Shown: positions 34,669 through 46,300, counted from the first letter of the stretch. The stretch is 64,000 nt of DNA from Paralithodes platypus (GCA_032716605.1 CM064502.1:34297075-34361074), one strand, 5' to 3'. Program-made: numbers and translations. The notes: a model not told the origin generated them from the sequence alone.

Positions 34669-34690
34669 TATATATATATATATATATATG
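34669..34690. repeat. (TA)n microsatellite between LTR and Penelope-like element
   Basis: About ten TA units separate the truncated LTR from the Penelope-like N-terminal frame. Confidence 0.9.
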
Positions 34691-34845
34691 TTAGTAAAGC
34701 CAGGTAATACATTTTCTTTAATACATACGAGGTTGAAAGAAATGGCAATTTCTGTGTTGGAAATTTTATTATTCAAAGTTTCCAGGTCTCTGATGAGTTT
34801 TCGCTGGGTGGCAGGAAGTAGATGAAGGAGATGAGCAAAATTCAT
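34690..34845 (-). pseudogene. Penelope-like element ORF, N-terminal start only
   Basis: The minus-strand frame reads MNFAHLLHLLPATQRKLIRD and continues to SFNLVCIKENVLPGFTN before running into TA repeats. The Leu/Lys-rich helix followed by C-x-x-E-x-x-L-P-x-(F/Y)-T is how the N-terminal region of Penelope-like RT proteins ends. Only about 52 residues remain; the RT itself is absent. It lies just downstream, on the same strand, of the end of another Penelope-like unit, the head-to-tail order typical of this group. Confidence 0.6.
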
Positions 34846-34978
34846 GGTGGTACAGGGTTACATAAATGTACATGATGATACAGGATATACGACACGTTTC
34901 ACTGGACAACCAGCATTATCAAGTAAGGAAGGAATGATATAAAAGGTAAACAGGAAGGGTATATATAGAGGGTGGAGG
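34846..34978 (-). ncRNA. Penelope-like element terminal region with degenerate hammerhead-like motif
   Basis: On the minus strand, near 34922-34880, the segment ttgataatgctggttgtcca then gtgaaacgtgtcg can be laid on a hammerhead core: TTGATAA for CTGATGA, a ctgg/ccag stem II closed by a TTGT loop, GAAAC, and GTC at the cleavage position. The first box has two changes from consensus, so catalysis is doubtful. The position between the end of one unit and the start ATG of the next fits Penelope-like terminal repeats. Confidence 0.5.
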
Positions 34979-35629
34979 ATCAGAGGAGGCGAAAATCAGG
35001 GGGCAAAAGTCTGCTATTGGTGGAGGGGTGTTCTAGGAGAGAGAAAGGGAGAACCGCTTCACGCATGCACACTGGATGCGGGATGGTGGTCGGTTGGTGG
35101 GGTCGAAGCTGATTGGCTGCGTGTCGAGGGGCGTGGCCTAAGTTGTGTGGCGCCTGCGGAAGACGAAGCTGAAGGAGGTAGCGCGGGGGCTGCATCAAGG
35201 GCACCGGGGGGCGAGGGGGGGTGTTAGGTCCTGTAGGGAAGTGCCTTTTGGCAGAAGGAAGGATCTGAAGGTCCAGAGTTTGGTTGTTGATGTTGGGATG
35301 TAAGGCTTGGATATATAAAGCTTCGAGTATAGGTAATCTCCTTGGGTCACTTTATTTATCGAGTATGGTGGTGTGTTTCTCTAACTCGTTGCGTGTGAGG
35401 TGGGGGTGGTTAGGGGTGAGATAGTGGTCTTTGATGGCTCCAGCCTGAAGGTGAAGAGTTAACCGACGTGAAAGACGAGTCTGCGTCATACCAATATAGG
35501 AATGAGGTCCACAGTCCTCATAATTACAGGTATGTTGGTAAATGACGTGATCGTCGGTCATCGGGCTCTTTATCTTGGTGGAGGCTGGTTTGTTGCGGAG
35601 AACGAGGTTGGAGGTCTTGGGGGATTTGT
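34979..35629 (-). pseudogene. Penelope-like element C-terminus with GIY-YIG endonuclease
   Basis: The minus-strand frame begins YKSPKTSNLVLRNKP and continues with VIYQHTCNYEDCGPHSYIGM, then TQTRLSRRLTLHL, AGAIKDHY and NELEKHTTIL. The Y-x-x-x-C...C...YIG-x-T...R-x-x-x-H order, with a Cys pair before YIG and His residues after it, is the GIY-YIG endonuclease of Penelope-like retroelements; it nicks DNA to prime reverse transcription. A stop at about 35352 (after ILDK) is followed in frame by RRLPILEALYIQALHPNINN, the usual continuation, and a Pro-rich tail. The RT upstream is lost where Jockey-like copy 2 begins near 35640. Confidence 0.75.
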
Positions 35630-35646
35630 AATAAATAAATTAATAA

Positions 35647-36682
35647 TAAGGGGTTGGATTGTGTTGCAAGCCGGGTACTACGTACCCTACGTAGAGGAGG
35701 TGGTATACACCGGGAAAGCTCCGAGCAACACTGATTATATTGTAGTAGCGATAGAATAGCGAGAGAGATACAACATTGAGGCGAAGAGAGAGAGATTGCA
35801 GAGAGTTGGTGAGTGGACGGGAGTTATTGATACGAAAGGCTTTCCTTTCTGCTTTGTCTAGGAGTGCGGTGTGAGAGGATCCTCCCCACACATGTGAACA
35901 ATACTCAATACAAGGACACACTGTGCCACTGTACAGAGCAAGAATCTGTGCAGGGGTAAAGAACCCCTTGCGGCGGTTGAGCACACCCAGCTTCTGGGAG
36001 GCTGCCTTAGCAATACTGGTAATAGGGTCGTTCCAAGTGAGAGCAGAAGAAAAAGAGACACCGAGAATATTGAGAGAAAATGAAGGATTGATATTTGTAT
36101 TGTTGAAGAATACGGGATAATCCTCTGGAGGTTCCAGACAGGTAGTAAGATAGATAAATTGGGTTTTGGAAGCATTAAATGCAACAATGTTTTCTCTACC
36201 CCAAGTGGAAATAGTAGCTAGATCAGAAGACAAGTGTTTTATGGCTTCATTACGTTTGATTTTGAGCGACTGCTGGCTGGGGCGTTCTGGAAAACTAATT
36301 GAGTAGTGTAAGGTAGAGTCGTCTGCATATGAATGGATGGGACTGGATTTAAAGTTGAGAAGATCATATCTGAAAATTAGAAAGAGAATAGGAGATAGGA
36401 CAGAATCCTGAGGAACACCGGAGTTGATAGGATGAGGAAGTGAGCGATGGCCGTCCACAACCGCTGCTATGAAACGGCCGGAAAGGAAATTAGAGACAAA
36501 GGCACAGATGGAGGGATAGAAACTGAAGGAGGGTAGTTTGGAAATTATAGATAAGTGCCAGACTCTATCGAATTCCTTCAATATGTCTAGTGCAACAAAA
36601 AAAGTCTCACCGAAGTCCCAAAAGTTGGATGACAAAGAGTTAGTAAGATATGAATGAAGATCACCAGTAGAGCGACCCTTAA
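35647..36682 (-). pseudogene. RT second half and C-terminus of Jockey-like copy 2
   Basis: The frame runs almost unbroken for over 300 codons: ALDILKEFDRVWHLSIIS (first catalytic block, with Glu-Phe-Asp), SGVPQDSVLSPILFLIF, the catalytic YADDSTLHYSISFP, LGVSFSSALTWNDPI and PCIEYCSHVWGGSSHTALLD. The usual PQG reads PQD. It ends within the post-RT region rather than at a natural stop. Confidence 0.8.
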
Positions 36683-37331
36683 TTAATCCAAAAATGGCGA
36701 GTTATGTGTAATGGACACCACACAACTGGGCGGACATATTAGGCTCCACTCCCACCTATAATCATAATTTTACGATAAATATCGTAATTACTTATTCATA
36801 TGCGCCTATTTTACGTTAAATATGAAGATAGCAACATGGAACAACAATAAAACAAGTGGGAATAGTTTTTGGATGGTCAAAATTGCGAATAATTGCTGAC
36901 CGGCCATTCATCAAGTGTGGAGCTGAGGCGGGCCGCACCCTCCCTTCTCGGAGCCTGGAGCTAGACTGACTTACTCACTCACACTCTCAGACACTCTACA
37001 CCCTCTCTAGCAACATGAGCATGGCTTAGACCGGTTTGGAGATATTGGCATGATAAAAACACCAATAAATATGTGAATAAGAGGACAAATAGGTGATAAT
37101 TGAAGGGAGGGGGGAAGGGGGGTGGGGAAGGGGAGAAGGAGGAGATTTTGACACATGTGGAGGAGTGATACGAAGTATGGAGGGGAATTATCTCACTTAA
37201 ACACAATTTTTTTTTTTTTTTAAGTGCTACTGGGGCCTTTTAAAAGTTTTTTTTAAGGCCTTGGCTCATATGAAGATGCTCGATGCCTTCGCCCAGTACG
37301 GACTCATATGAGGACGCTCGCTGTTTATGCG
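36683..37331. mobile_element. TTAA MITE, family A, inside Jockey-like copy 2
   Basis: The left flank is ccctTAATTAA (36679-36686) and the right flank TTAA (37332-37335). Landmarks are aaaatggcgagttatgtg, ttacttattcatatgcgcct, acacatgtggaggagtgata and ccttggctcatatgaag. The same LINE site is occupied in copy 3 by a reversed family A copy. In copy 1 the site is empty and reads TTGA. Confidence 0.75.
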
Positions 37332-38465
37332 TTAAGGAAGCCATACTGGCGATCTGAGAGCAGATTATGAGAAGAGAAATGCTTAAGAATTTTGGAAGCA
37401 AGAATAGTTTCAAAAACTTTAGAGATACAAGAGATGAGAGCAATTGGACGATAGTTGGAGGGTTGAGAGCGGTCACCCTTTTTTGGGACAGGTTGAATGC
37501 GAGCAAACTTCCAGCGAGAAGGGAAGACGTTAGAGGAGAGACAGAGACAAAAGAGTTTGCCTAGGCAGGGGGTCAGCACGGAAGCACAGTTTTTGAGTAC
37601 AAAAGGAGGAACACCGTCCGGACAGTACACCTTCTTAGTATTAAGCCCAAAGAGGGTAGAAAGCACATCTTTAGAAGAGATTAGGATGTTAGGCATAAGT
37701 AGGAGAGAGGGAGGAATAGCACCGGAATCATCCAAGGTAGAGTTTCTAGCAAAAAGTTTGAGCGAAGAGTTCAGCTTTGTCAGAGGAAGAAGTGATGGTT
37801 GTGCCATCAGCGTGGAAAAGGGGAGGGAAAGACGAGGAAGAAAAATTGTTTGAGAGGTTTTTGGCTAGATGCCAGAAAGTTATGAAAGAGCTAGAGTTGG
37901 ATAGTTCAGTGCATTAATTATTGATTAAAGAGTGCTTGGCAAGTCAAAGAACAGATTTGGTTTGATTCCGGGCAAAAACATGGGAAGAATATGATTCTTG
38001 AGTTTTAAGGCGTCGGTACCGTTTGAATGCTTCCACCTTGTTGTGGACAGCAGTAGAACAAGCGTGAGTAAACAAAGATTTTTTTGCATTAGACTGCGAG
38101 AAAAAAAATGGAATGTACGTTTCCATGCCCGAGAGGATTACCTCAGTAATGCGTTCAGCACTCTCCAAGGGTCTTCGGCCACGGAAGCAGAAGTCATTCC
38201 ATTGGAAATCAAAGAAGTACTGACGGAGAGCCTCCCAGTCAGCAGCGCCAAAGTGCCACAAGCGCCGCCGGCTGGGAGGGTCGGATGGCCATACTGAAGA
38301 GATAGGATAGGTGATGGATATAAGTTTATGGTGGGAGGAGCCCAAAGGAGAGAAAAGATTGACAGTATAAGAAGAAGGGCTAGAAGTCAGAAATAAGTCA
38401 AGAATGTTGGGCTGATCTCCGAAGCGATCCGGGATACGGGTGGGTTGCTGGACCAGCTGTTCTAG
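37332..38465 (-). pseudogene. Endonuclease end, linker and RT start of Jockey-like copy 2
   Basis: Read on the minus strand: [20 protein letters not shown] and [20 protein letters not shown] are the last part of the APE-like endonuclease. [19 protein letters not shown] and [10 protein letters not shown] lie in the linker. Then GLNTKKVYCPDGVPPFVLKN, FARIQPVPKKGDRSQPSNYR and SHNLLSDRQYGF start the RT. There are frame changes near 37810 and 37940. It joins the RT second half across the MITE. Confidence 0.8.
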
Positions 38466-38477
38466 GTTATTTATGAT

Positions 38478-38718
<241 letters not shown>

Positions 38719-39221
38719 AGGAGGGGTACCCGGCGTTGCCCGGGTTTAAATTCTACTACCATAATCACCATCATCAATCACTACTACCACAATCATCACA
38801 ATACTACTACTACCATAATCACCGGCCTCGACCTCCCTGTGCCTCATTAAACGGCGACCTCGATTTCGGCCGCTAAATGACCTCCGATTTTGGATCTAAC
38901 CTCATCCGTACCCACATTTTGGGGAGCTGCGAACAAATTTCGTTCCATACACTTTTTCGATCGGAGGCCTCCTTCTGCCCCAAACGGCCATTTTTTTCGC
39001 ATTTTTTTCGCTCCTGTATACTACATAAGTTCTGCCGAAAATTTTACTAAACAAAAGTCTCTCTGATTTCCACTAAACTCGCCTAAAACCATCTCCAAAG
39101 CCTGGGCTTTCCAACGGTGCCCCACACTCCCACCTGGCACCAAAACTGTGGGAGGAGTTTAGTAACAAAGGTCGGGTAACTGACAAACAGACAAACATTG
39201 ACCTTTATTTATTAAGATATA
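38719..39221. repeat. Dispersed repeat starting with gtacccggcgttgcccgggt
   Basis: It opens with a short CACTACTAC/ATCATCA-type microsatellite after gtacccggcgttgcccgggt and ends with tgacaaacagacaaacattg then acctttatttatta. This head and tail are familiar from dispersed repeats in arthropods, but I cannot name the family. It abuts the gypsy C LTR. Confidence 0.5.
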
Positions 39222-40536
39222 TATTATACCAAGTTTTTACTGGGGTTGATTGGATAAATTAGGTAGCTTCTACTCGACTGGAGAAGCTGAATTCACTTTA
39301 ACACAAGCACAGAAGGTAATAGAGGGGAAGTTTATAACAGCGTACATTCATATAATGTATTCACTACAAATATATATCGTATTTTCATTATTAGATAATG
39401 GTATATATATAATAAAAGACGCACAAACGAGGTTCCACAATATTCTATCACACTTAAGACATTGCCTGTATGTAATTGTTAAGTACTCCCTTCAATCTAG
39501 GTATGACACTTGTACTTTTAAGTTCACACAATACAGGAATATTTACTAAGTACTTTCTTAATAAATGGATATCACTAGTACTTTTTATATTTTGCTTGCG
39601 TAGATAATTAGACTTTGAATTAAGTACTTCCCTAAAATAAGTGGGTATCACTAGTACTTCTTATTTGGTACAAATAGCATAACAATAGTATGGAATAATT
39701 CACTTAACTATTTCCTTGTATATACGGCCCATCACTAGTACTTTTAAGATTTTACCGGTATAATTAATTAGGCATTGACACTAAGTAATTTCCTTAATAA
39801 ATGAATATCACTAGTACTTCTTATGCGTTTCAATTAGCATGTAAATATTATATAATGATACAATTAAGTACTTCCTTTTATCTATAAGGTGCGTCACTAG
39901 TACTTTTAAAGGGTTTTCACTGTATATTATATCAATTAGCACTCTGTAGTTTTATGGTGAGAATCTTTGCTGTGGTGGTGGTCTTCATGTGGCTGGTGGA
40001 CAGTGAATGGAGATTCGAACTCTTGGATTTTGGGTCTTAAATAATACGTACAATATGCCAGTGCATCTGTACAGTATTATCGAGCTAACGTAGGAGAGAA
40101 CTCACTAACTACTCTGACCGTTATAAGAGTTTTGATGCAGACCTTCCAGTACTCTTGGGTGTTGGGCCTTGAATGTCATGTACAATATGCCAGTGCATCT
40201 GTAACATGTCATCGAACTAACGTAAGAGGGTTGTTTGTAACGCAACGTCTCTTAACTGTTGTGACCATTATAAGAGTCGTTCAGTGGCTGAATTGATGAG
40301 GACATTTTTGGCCTTTTCCAATAAACGTATCCCAGAACCAGTGCCTGAGATTCAGTACCGGACGGACTCTATTGCAGAGTGCCATTATGCAGTGTTACGA
40401 CGGTATCTCGCAGAGCCCTGCTTTTCCAGAGTCCAGCCAGCGAGTGAACTTCTAGTAAGATGGGGGATGGTTTACTACAAATAAAGCGCTTGACAAATCA
40501 GCATTCTTTATTGACAGTAATGCAGGTAGCAAGGCA
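39222..40536 (-). repeat. 3' LTR of gypsy C (1315 bp)
   Basis: It shares the block from ttttactggggttgattgga to tctttattgacagtaatgc with the LTR at 51129. It has tandem subrepeats of about 100 bp marked by tcactagtactt, and an extra duplication of about 150 bp (second copy of acaatatgccagtgcatctg near 40183) that the other LTR lacks. The end nearest 39222 reads TA instead of TG. Confidence 0.8.
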
Positions 40537-40605
40537 GAGGAATGGATATTAGGTGGCCTCCAGTGAGGTCTAATGACAAATTCCTTTGATGAGCCAAGAT
40601 CTTAA

Positions 40606-41085
40606 CCCTTATTTAGCGGCGAGCAACATAAGTCGAGTTAAAAAAAGCTGGACTATGTGGCGGCGCTCGACATAACTCGAGTGGCAATTTCAGCACGTAA
40701 TGTGGCTGAGAGAGAGAGACAAGTGGTGGCAGGAGACTAGCGAGCGTATGACTGCTCCAGACCACCGCGGCGAACCTACTGACACAAATCTCAGCTCCCT
40801 CCTCCCTCTCTCACTCGCTACATACTCAATTATGTACTGAAAGTACCGAATTACCTGCTTTTTGCACTCGCGTTGCACGGTTATTGCAAGAAAACTATCC
40901 ATCATACAAGGATCGTTATGGTGTCATTCGAAAGCTCTGTTTATGCCCTTTCAGGGATAGGTACTTGTTTTACGTTCTGGGTCTTATTTAGGCATGAAAA
41001 TGATCACGTAAACAGCCCTATTTTGGCTAAAAACACCCCGCTGTGCGGTACACATAAATAAACCGCATAGGCCGCTCGTAAGGTG
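40606..41085. mobile_element. TTAA MITE, family E (480 bp)
   Basis: The left end cccttatttagcggcgag and the right end gccgctcgtaaggtg are inverted partners, with TTAA at 40602-40605 and 41086-41089. The interior contains tcattcgaaagctctgttta and cctttcagggatag, found inverted in the insert at about 49610-50044. Confidence 0.75.
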
Positions 41086-41099
41086 TTAAATAAGATTGA

Positions 41100-43400
41100 A
41101 AGTAGGGCTTTACAAGCAGTGCTGTCAGGGACCTACTTCAATAATAAAACCCAAATCTTCCACCTGTTATCTACCTTTCAGTGAGAGGTAGTTAATAGCT
41201 TTCCAACTGTAAAGATCTTCACTTTGCCTGTGATAGTCATACCTTTTCTGCATTCTTCCTGGTGTTCCTTCTCCGGCTAATAAGGGCACATGTGCGGGGG
41301 GAACTCCTGGGGTGTTTGGGGTAGTCTCTCCTTGCCTCACTGTCATGGTGGTGATGCGGCTTGGAGGAAGAAGGGCACGTGGAGGTATGGTGTCTATGGA
41401 GCTGTTTTGTTGTCTTTCTTTCCTTTGCAGCTATCCTTCTCTTTTGGGCATCAGGGTTGTTTATCGTGACTGTGATATTCTTGCCGGGTGATGGAGGGAG
41501 TGCGAAGGCTATTGCAGCGACTTTGGCACATCTTGGTGGGGTGGTGGTTACACCTTCCTTTCTCAGGGGTGTGGTGGGAAGAGCTTGAAAAGTGCTTGGT
41601 GGTGGTGGAGTGGTGCTTATTTTCTTCCTTATTTAATTTCCGTCTCAGGAATGAAAGCCACGGCCTCGTGGCTGTATTTGGAAGCACCAGGCATCTTCCT
41701 GGTGGGGAAAAGTTTTAAAGGAGTTTAGGAATTCCCACAATTTTTTAAGGCGGGCGTCTTCGGGTCTGTTTACATCAGCAAATACGGTCAAGTAGGATTC
41801 TTCCGTATAATCGATTAGGGCTGCTTTTAGCCCTCTCCGACATATGACGCAATTTTGAGCCTATTAGGGATACTTTAAAGCCTTTGTTACCATCAGGGGT
41901 ATTTAGAAACCTTTAGTTTAGTTACTTCAACCTCTGCAGTTGTCTTTGAGTTAGCTGTGGGCAGAAAACTAATTTTGGAGAGGTAATTATAAGAGTGAGA
42001 GAACTCTATTTCTTATTGCTAATCTGGCAACCTCTGCGCCATATGAGTCTGAAAGGGTTAATTGATCTAAAAATCTAAATTATTTCGATGTCTCATCCTC
42101 CTTTATCCACTTATTTCTATGAATAAATGGAATTTCAAGGGTGGTGAAAGCGGCTGTAGAAGGTTTTGTAGGAGACGACATGGTGTGGAGATTTGGAGAA
42201 GCTTTGCTGCGTCTTAACTTGGTGATGGCTGATGAGTTAGTGTTATTTTGACACTTCAGGTAGGTTGTTTTATCAACCCTTGCGGATGCAAAGGTACCCT
42301 TTGACCTGACAGGGGGGTGATAGGTGGTGGAAATGGTGGGTGAAGGTTCGTGAATTGTGTTTGTTGCACTCGATATTCGTAAGGCTGGAGCTATCATGAT
42401 TGATTGATGTGAGTTTACTTTAGGTGCAATTGGAGGTGCAGGAGAAACACTAGGTGTGTGATAAGAAATAGATGAGAAACGAACAGGTGGTTGAGAGAGA
42501 CGACCCGATCTAGTACGAGTGGATGCGGAAGAAGGAGAAGATGATGAGCAAGTCGATGGAGGTGAAGGGGGGATAGATGTGGGGTTAAGATTGGGGGGGG
42601 GGGTGTGGGGGGGGGGGGGGGGGGGGGGTTGAAGAAGAGAGGTGAGGTTGAATAGTAATAGGGATAGAGATAGATGATTTAGGGAAGACAGGGGGAACAC
42701 TTGATGGGTAAGTTTGGCGAGGGGGATGGGGGGGGGGTGTACGGATAGGGGAGGAAGAGAGAGGGAAGGGGGAAGTGGAAATTTGAGTGCAGGAGGAGAA
42801 AGGGCGTGGTAAACGAGAGGGGATGATGTTAGATGGTGAGGGTGGAGGTGGGGGATGTGAAGAATGGGGTTTATGTTGTTTGATGGGGGGGATGTTGCTT
42901 AGAGGGAGGGGAATGGGTAGTAGAGGGGCGTCTGGCGATAAAGCGGCGGGAAAGGGTGGGAGGTATGCGGGAGCGAAGGGCGTAACGTGGGCGAGGTGGG
43001 GCGGATGAGGAAGGAATTTTTCTGGGTGGGGGTTGTGAATGTTGACGAGGTGGGGCGGATGAGGAAGGAATATTTCGGGGTGGGGGTTGTGAATGATGAT
43101 GGGGGCGGTGAGAAAGAGTAGGGGGCGGTACAAATTTGGAGAGTAAGGCGGGGCTGAAGGGGAAGGTGAGGGTGAAGAAGGTGAATGATATGGTAACTCA
43201 CAGAATGGATGATGGCGAGGTTGGGCTGGTGGTGATGAGGTGGATGGTGTCGAGGTAGGGCAGGGGTTGGAGTTGTCTTTATCCATGGTCAGAGGACGAT
43301 TAATCCTCACGAAGCGATTATGGTATACCCGAGACACTCTGTGATAATTTATGATAATCTGATATGAATTAGGAACTTTCATGATTTTGTAAGGCCTAAT
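41100..43400 (-). pseudogene. Gypsy C pol C-terminus: proline-rich tail
   Basis: The minus-strand frame from 43382 begins KVPNSYQIIINYHRVSRVYH and NRFVRINRPL, the usual end of a gypsy integrase C-terminal domain. It becomes very Pro/Ser/His-rich, with a tandem repeat built on IHNPHPEKFLPHPPHL. After a frame change near poly-C (42600) it reaches SASTRTRSGRLSQPPVRFSS, a motif common at the end of gypsy Pol proteins, then KWIKEDETSK near 42084. The 41100-41830 part reads as more of this low-complexity tail. It is split by a MITE (41831-42057). Confidence 0.65.
41831..42057. mobile_element. TTAA MITE, family C (227 bp)
   Basis: The ends ccctctccgacatatgacgc and the complement of gcgccatatgagtctgaaag plus gg form inverted repeats, flanked by TTAG (41827-41830) and TTAA (42058-42061). 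It is the reverse of the 227-bp copy at 60812-61038. Confidence 0.85.
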
Positions 43401-43559
43401 TTATATCGAGGAAGCAGCTTGTTGATGATGGGTGTTTCGCTATCATGACTAGGTCGTTGATGGCGTAAGGACTTTGTGGTGGTGTGACGTCTTTGGTGGT
43501 GTCCTGGCAGACTTGACCTGTATGTAGGACGTTTTTTAGATGTTGAAGGGGATCGGTTG

Positions 43560-43906
43560 TTAAGCTAATTCACGAAAGAGGAAGAGTAGGGGTGCAACGC
43601 TATAAATTCTCTCGTGGGGCGTGATGCCATCTTTCCGAGGGCACAAGTTCATGCCCCATTGTATAATTTTTACTTGGGATGCCCAATCTTGAGCTTTTAG
43701 TGAGATAAATCTGGTTCTGAGTTGGTTATTTATTGTCTTGTGGCTTCTCTTGCAGATGGAGTTTCCTTGAGGCAAGTAGGGGGATGAATGTGACACCTTG
43801 ATGCCACATAATTGTGACAATTTTCCCATACCTGACCAGAGAATTCCGGGGCGTTGTCGGAGAGAAGTACTTCGGGCAGACCGAAGATGGCTAAGATTTC
43901 TGTGGC
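43560..43906 (-). pseudogene. Gypsy C integrase core, second part
   Basis: The minus-strand frames give EILAIFGLPEVLLSDNAPEF (second catalytic Asp in SDN), SPYLPQGNSICKRSHKTINN (where the catalytic Glu is expected; here the PQGN-S-x-x-K-R has lost the Glu) and GMNLCPRKDGITPHERIY. One frame change lies near 43780. It continues the piece at 45856-46300 across a TIR transposon. Confidence 0.8.
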
Positions 43907-43909
43907 TAA

Positions 43910-45852
43910 TGCTGGGGTCACACATTCACGTATATCGCTCCCGTATGCTCCCGTCAGGCGTTATCGCCAATTTTGTGTTATGACGGGCGTAGTCCGGCCG
44001 TGTACGCCCGTATAGACTACGACTATTGCACTTCCCGACATACGTACCGTAACGGGGCCAGTGTTATGTCAGACGTAATGTAGTCGTATGGAGCTACGTA
44101 CGTGCTTGCGACTTGCGTAAGCATGTCCCCGTTAGTCCGCCTGGGCTGCCCGATTTGCGGGAACACAGGCCACGCCCATGGCCACGCCCCCACAAGACCT
44201 ACGTAGCTGAGGCCATACGTCTTGTGAGTTTGTAGGCATTACGTGGACCGTGTCCGGACAATCGTAGGCACACCCCGTCTGTCCAAATACAGACAAAGAC
44301 AGTCTTTGTCAACCACGTAGGTCTGGGTTGGAATCTGGGAACTACAAAAGGGCAGGAATGGCCACACCATTCCCATTCCCAGTCCTTCATCGGCACCATG
44401 AACAACATCGCGGAATTCATCCTGGAGGAGTTCAATTTTGTGAACTCCCTTTATAGAGGAAAGAGCATTCATCCTTGTAACCTTTAACCCGCTGAGTGCC
44501 AGCCAATTTTGACGTTGTGCTTCTGCCAGTGCCAGAGTTTTTTGTTTTGTTTTGGCTAAATCTATCAAGTTGGGAGAGAAAGGAAGGATAATGGTAAAAA
44601 AAACACTCCCCTTGTCCATTTTCGCCAGAAATCAGGTCCCCGATGGTCCCGAAAGTAGCTGAAAAGACACTATAGACTACAGAGACTTTTATGGTATCGG
44701 AATGTATGGGTGGGAGGGTGGTGGGAGGGTGGTGGGAGGGTTGGTTGGGGGAAGGTAGAAGGGTAAATTGACTTGTGTTACACATATGAAGCTGATTGGT
44801 GAGGTAGTTTCGCCACCACAGATTTTCCTGTTTTTCCTTATCTTCGTACGGATACGCTGGAAGTGGGTGGTGGGAGGCGGTTGGGGGTGTGGTGGGGGGA
44901 AGGCAGAAGGGTAAGAGGGACTTGTCACACAAATATGGAACCGATTGGTGAGGTAGTTTCGCCGCCACAGATTTTCCTTTTTTTCCTTATCTTCGTACGG
45001 ATACGCTGGAAGTGGGTCGTTGGAGGTAGTTGGGGATGTGGTGGGGGGAAGGCAGAAGGGTAAGGGACTTGTCACACAAATATGGACCCGATTGGTGAAG
45101 TCGTTTCGCCGCCACAGATTTTCCTTTTTTTTTCTTCTGACGGGACCGACAGTCAGCGAGTGGGTGGGAGGAGGGATTTGGGATTTGTGTGGTGGGTAGC
45201 CTAAAGGGTAAGGTACATGTGGTAAAAATATGAAAGCCATAGGTGCAGTCGTTTCGCTGCTACGATTTGTTTTCGGCAGGGTGCAGAGGGTGGCAGGGTT
45301 GGCTTGTTGGTTGCTGCTCCGGTGTGGTGAGAGGTGTGACTGGAGTGTCCCCCGCTGGTCCCCCGCTGGTCCCGTTGTCCCCCGTGACCCCACCGTACAA
45401 CGGTGCCGCGTCTTCCCGCCAACCCGCAGTGCGGCGGTTCTGCCAGATGCGCCCGGACTTACTTTCACTTTCCCGTTTTACGTGAACATTGTACGATTGG
45501 CGGGAGAAACTTACGTTTTAACCGGCTTGCTGCTACGTTTTACGGGGCTGCTCCCGTAAGACGTAGCAGCTAGCCAGGTAAAACGTATGCTTTCCCGACT
45601 TTTGACATACGTGAGCGTGAGCCACGTATCTGATTCGAAATCCAAAACATACCGGGCGGCCTTGGCCGCACCCACCACCTCCCAGACCAGCGTGGCTACT
45701 CCCGCCATGCGTACCAACCCCCACGACTAGACACAATTTCATTTACGTTTTGCGTACTAAGCCCTTACGTTTTACGTATTCGGTTGCCAACTACCAATAA
45801 ACCTTCGTACGGGAGCATACGGGAGCATATACGTGAATGTGTGACCCCAGCA
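43910..45852. mobile_element. TIR DNA transposon inserted in gypsy C integrase, Harbinger-like target (1943 bp)
   Basis: The ends are tgctggggtcacacattcac and its complement gtgaatgtgtgaccccagca. The inverted repeats run about 40 bp, including gctcccgtatgctcccgt and its partner. TAA directly outside each end (43907-43909 and 45853-45855) is a 3-bp duplication of the TWA type favoured by PIF/Harbinger elements. Taking out the insert with one TAA would leave the integrase frame in register. No transposase frame is recognised, so it is a non-autonomous element; the superfamily is inference from the target. Confidence 0.8.
44702..45240. repeat. Tandem repeats of about 150 bp inside the TIR transposon
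   Basis: Three to four units share gattggtgaggtagtttcgc, ccacagattttcct, cttatcttcgtacgg, atacgctggaagtgggt and gaaggcagaagggtaag. Confidence 0.8.
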
Positions 45853-45855
45853 TAA

Positions 45856-46300
45856 GACTTCTGCTACGGTGAAGGCGCTGTGATCTTTGACGGGGCAAGC
45901 AACGAGGAACCTGGAGTAGATGTGGACGAAGGTGACGTCGAATCTCTTGCTGTTTTTCACAGGAAATGGTCCCATGACATCGAGGGATAGAATTTGCCAA
46001 GGGTTAGAGGCTGCTAGTTTTCCTGCTGGTCCTGGGGTCCTGGTTCGGTCTTTTCCTAATCCGGAAGGTCTGCAAGCTTCTGCAACTTTCTTGGTTAATG
46101 TGCTGGGGCTGGTGGTCCAGTATATTTGTTTGTAGACTTGTAACATTTTAGCCTGACCAAGATGGATACCATTCCCTTCGTGAATTATTAGGAGTAGCCT
46201 ATGTCTTCGGTAGTTTGCGGGTCAATTACGATGTGTCCAGATTCGGTGTACAGTTGGTCACCGACACAATGTAGATTATAGAATACTTCTTTAGGAATCC
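45856..46300 (-). pseudogene. Gypsy C integrase: zinc-binding region and start of core
   Basis: IIHEGNGIHLGQAKMLQVYK keeps the two His of the N-terminal zinc site; the Cys pair is reduced to EACRPSGLG, so zinc binding is probably lost. NPWQILSLDVMGPFPVKNSK has the first catalytic Asp, and VTFVHIYSRFLVACPVKDHS follows. The frame is cut by the Harbinger-like insert. Confidence 0.8.

Larger units (their letters stand above)
35647..38465 (-). mobile_element. Jockey-like LINE copy 2, split by a TTAA MITE
   Basis: From right to left: end of the endonuclease (about 38465-38290), linker (38290-37810), RT (37810-35850) and post-RT region (to 35647). It is cut at the 5' side by a TA microsatellite and at the 3' side earlier than copy 1. 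A family A MITE interrupts it at 36683-37331. Confidence 0.8.

Noticed and set aside
42080..43382. Long proline/serine-rich open frames that could pass for a mucin-like or antifreeze-type protein
   Set aside because: They continue a gypsy integrase C-terminal domain and end with the TRSGRLSQPPVRF-type motif of gypsy Pol, so they are part of the retrotransposon.
44484..44505. TTAA followed by cccgctgagtgccagcc, a possible extra TTAA element end
   Set aside because: No inverted partner with a second TTAA was found nearby.
44239..45559. Open frames within the Harbinger-like element as a transposase
   Set aside because: No catalytic motif is seen, and most of the frames run through tandem repeats.
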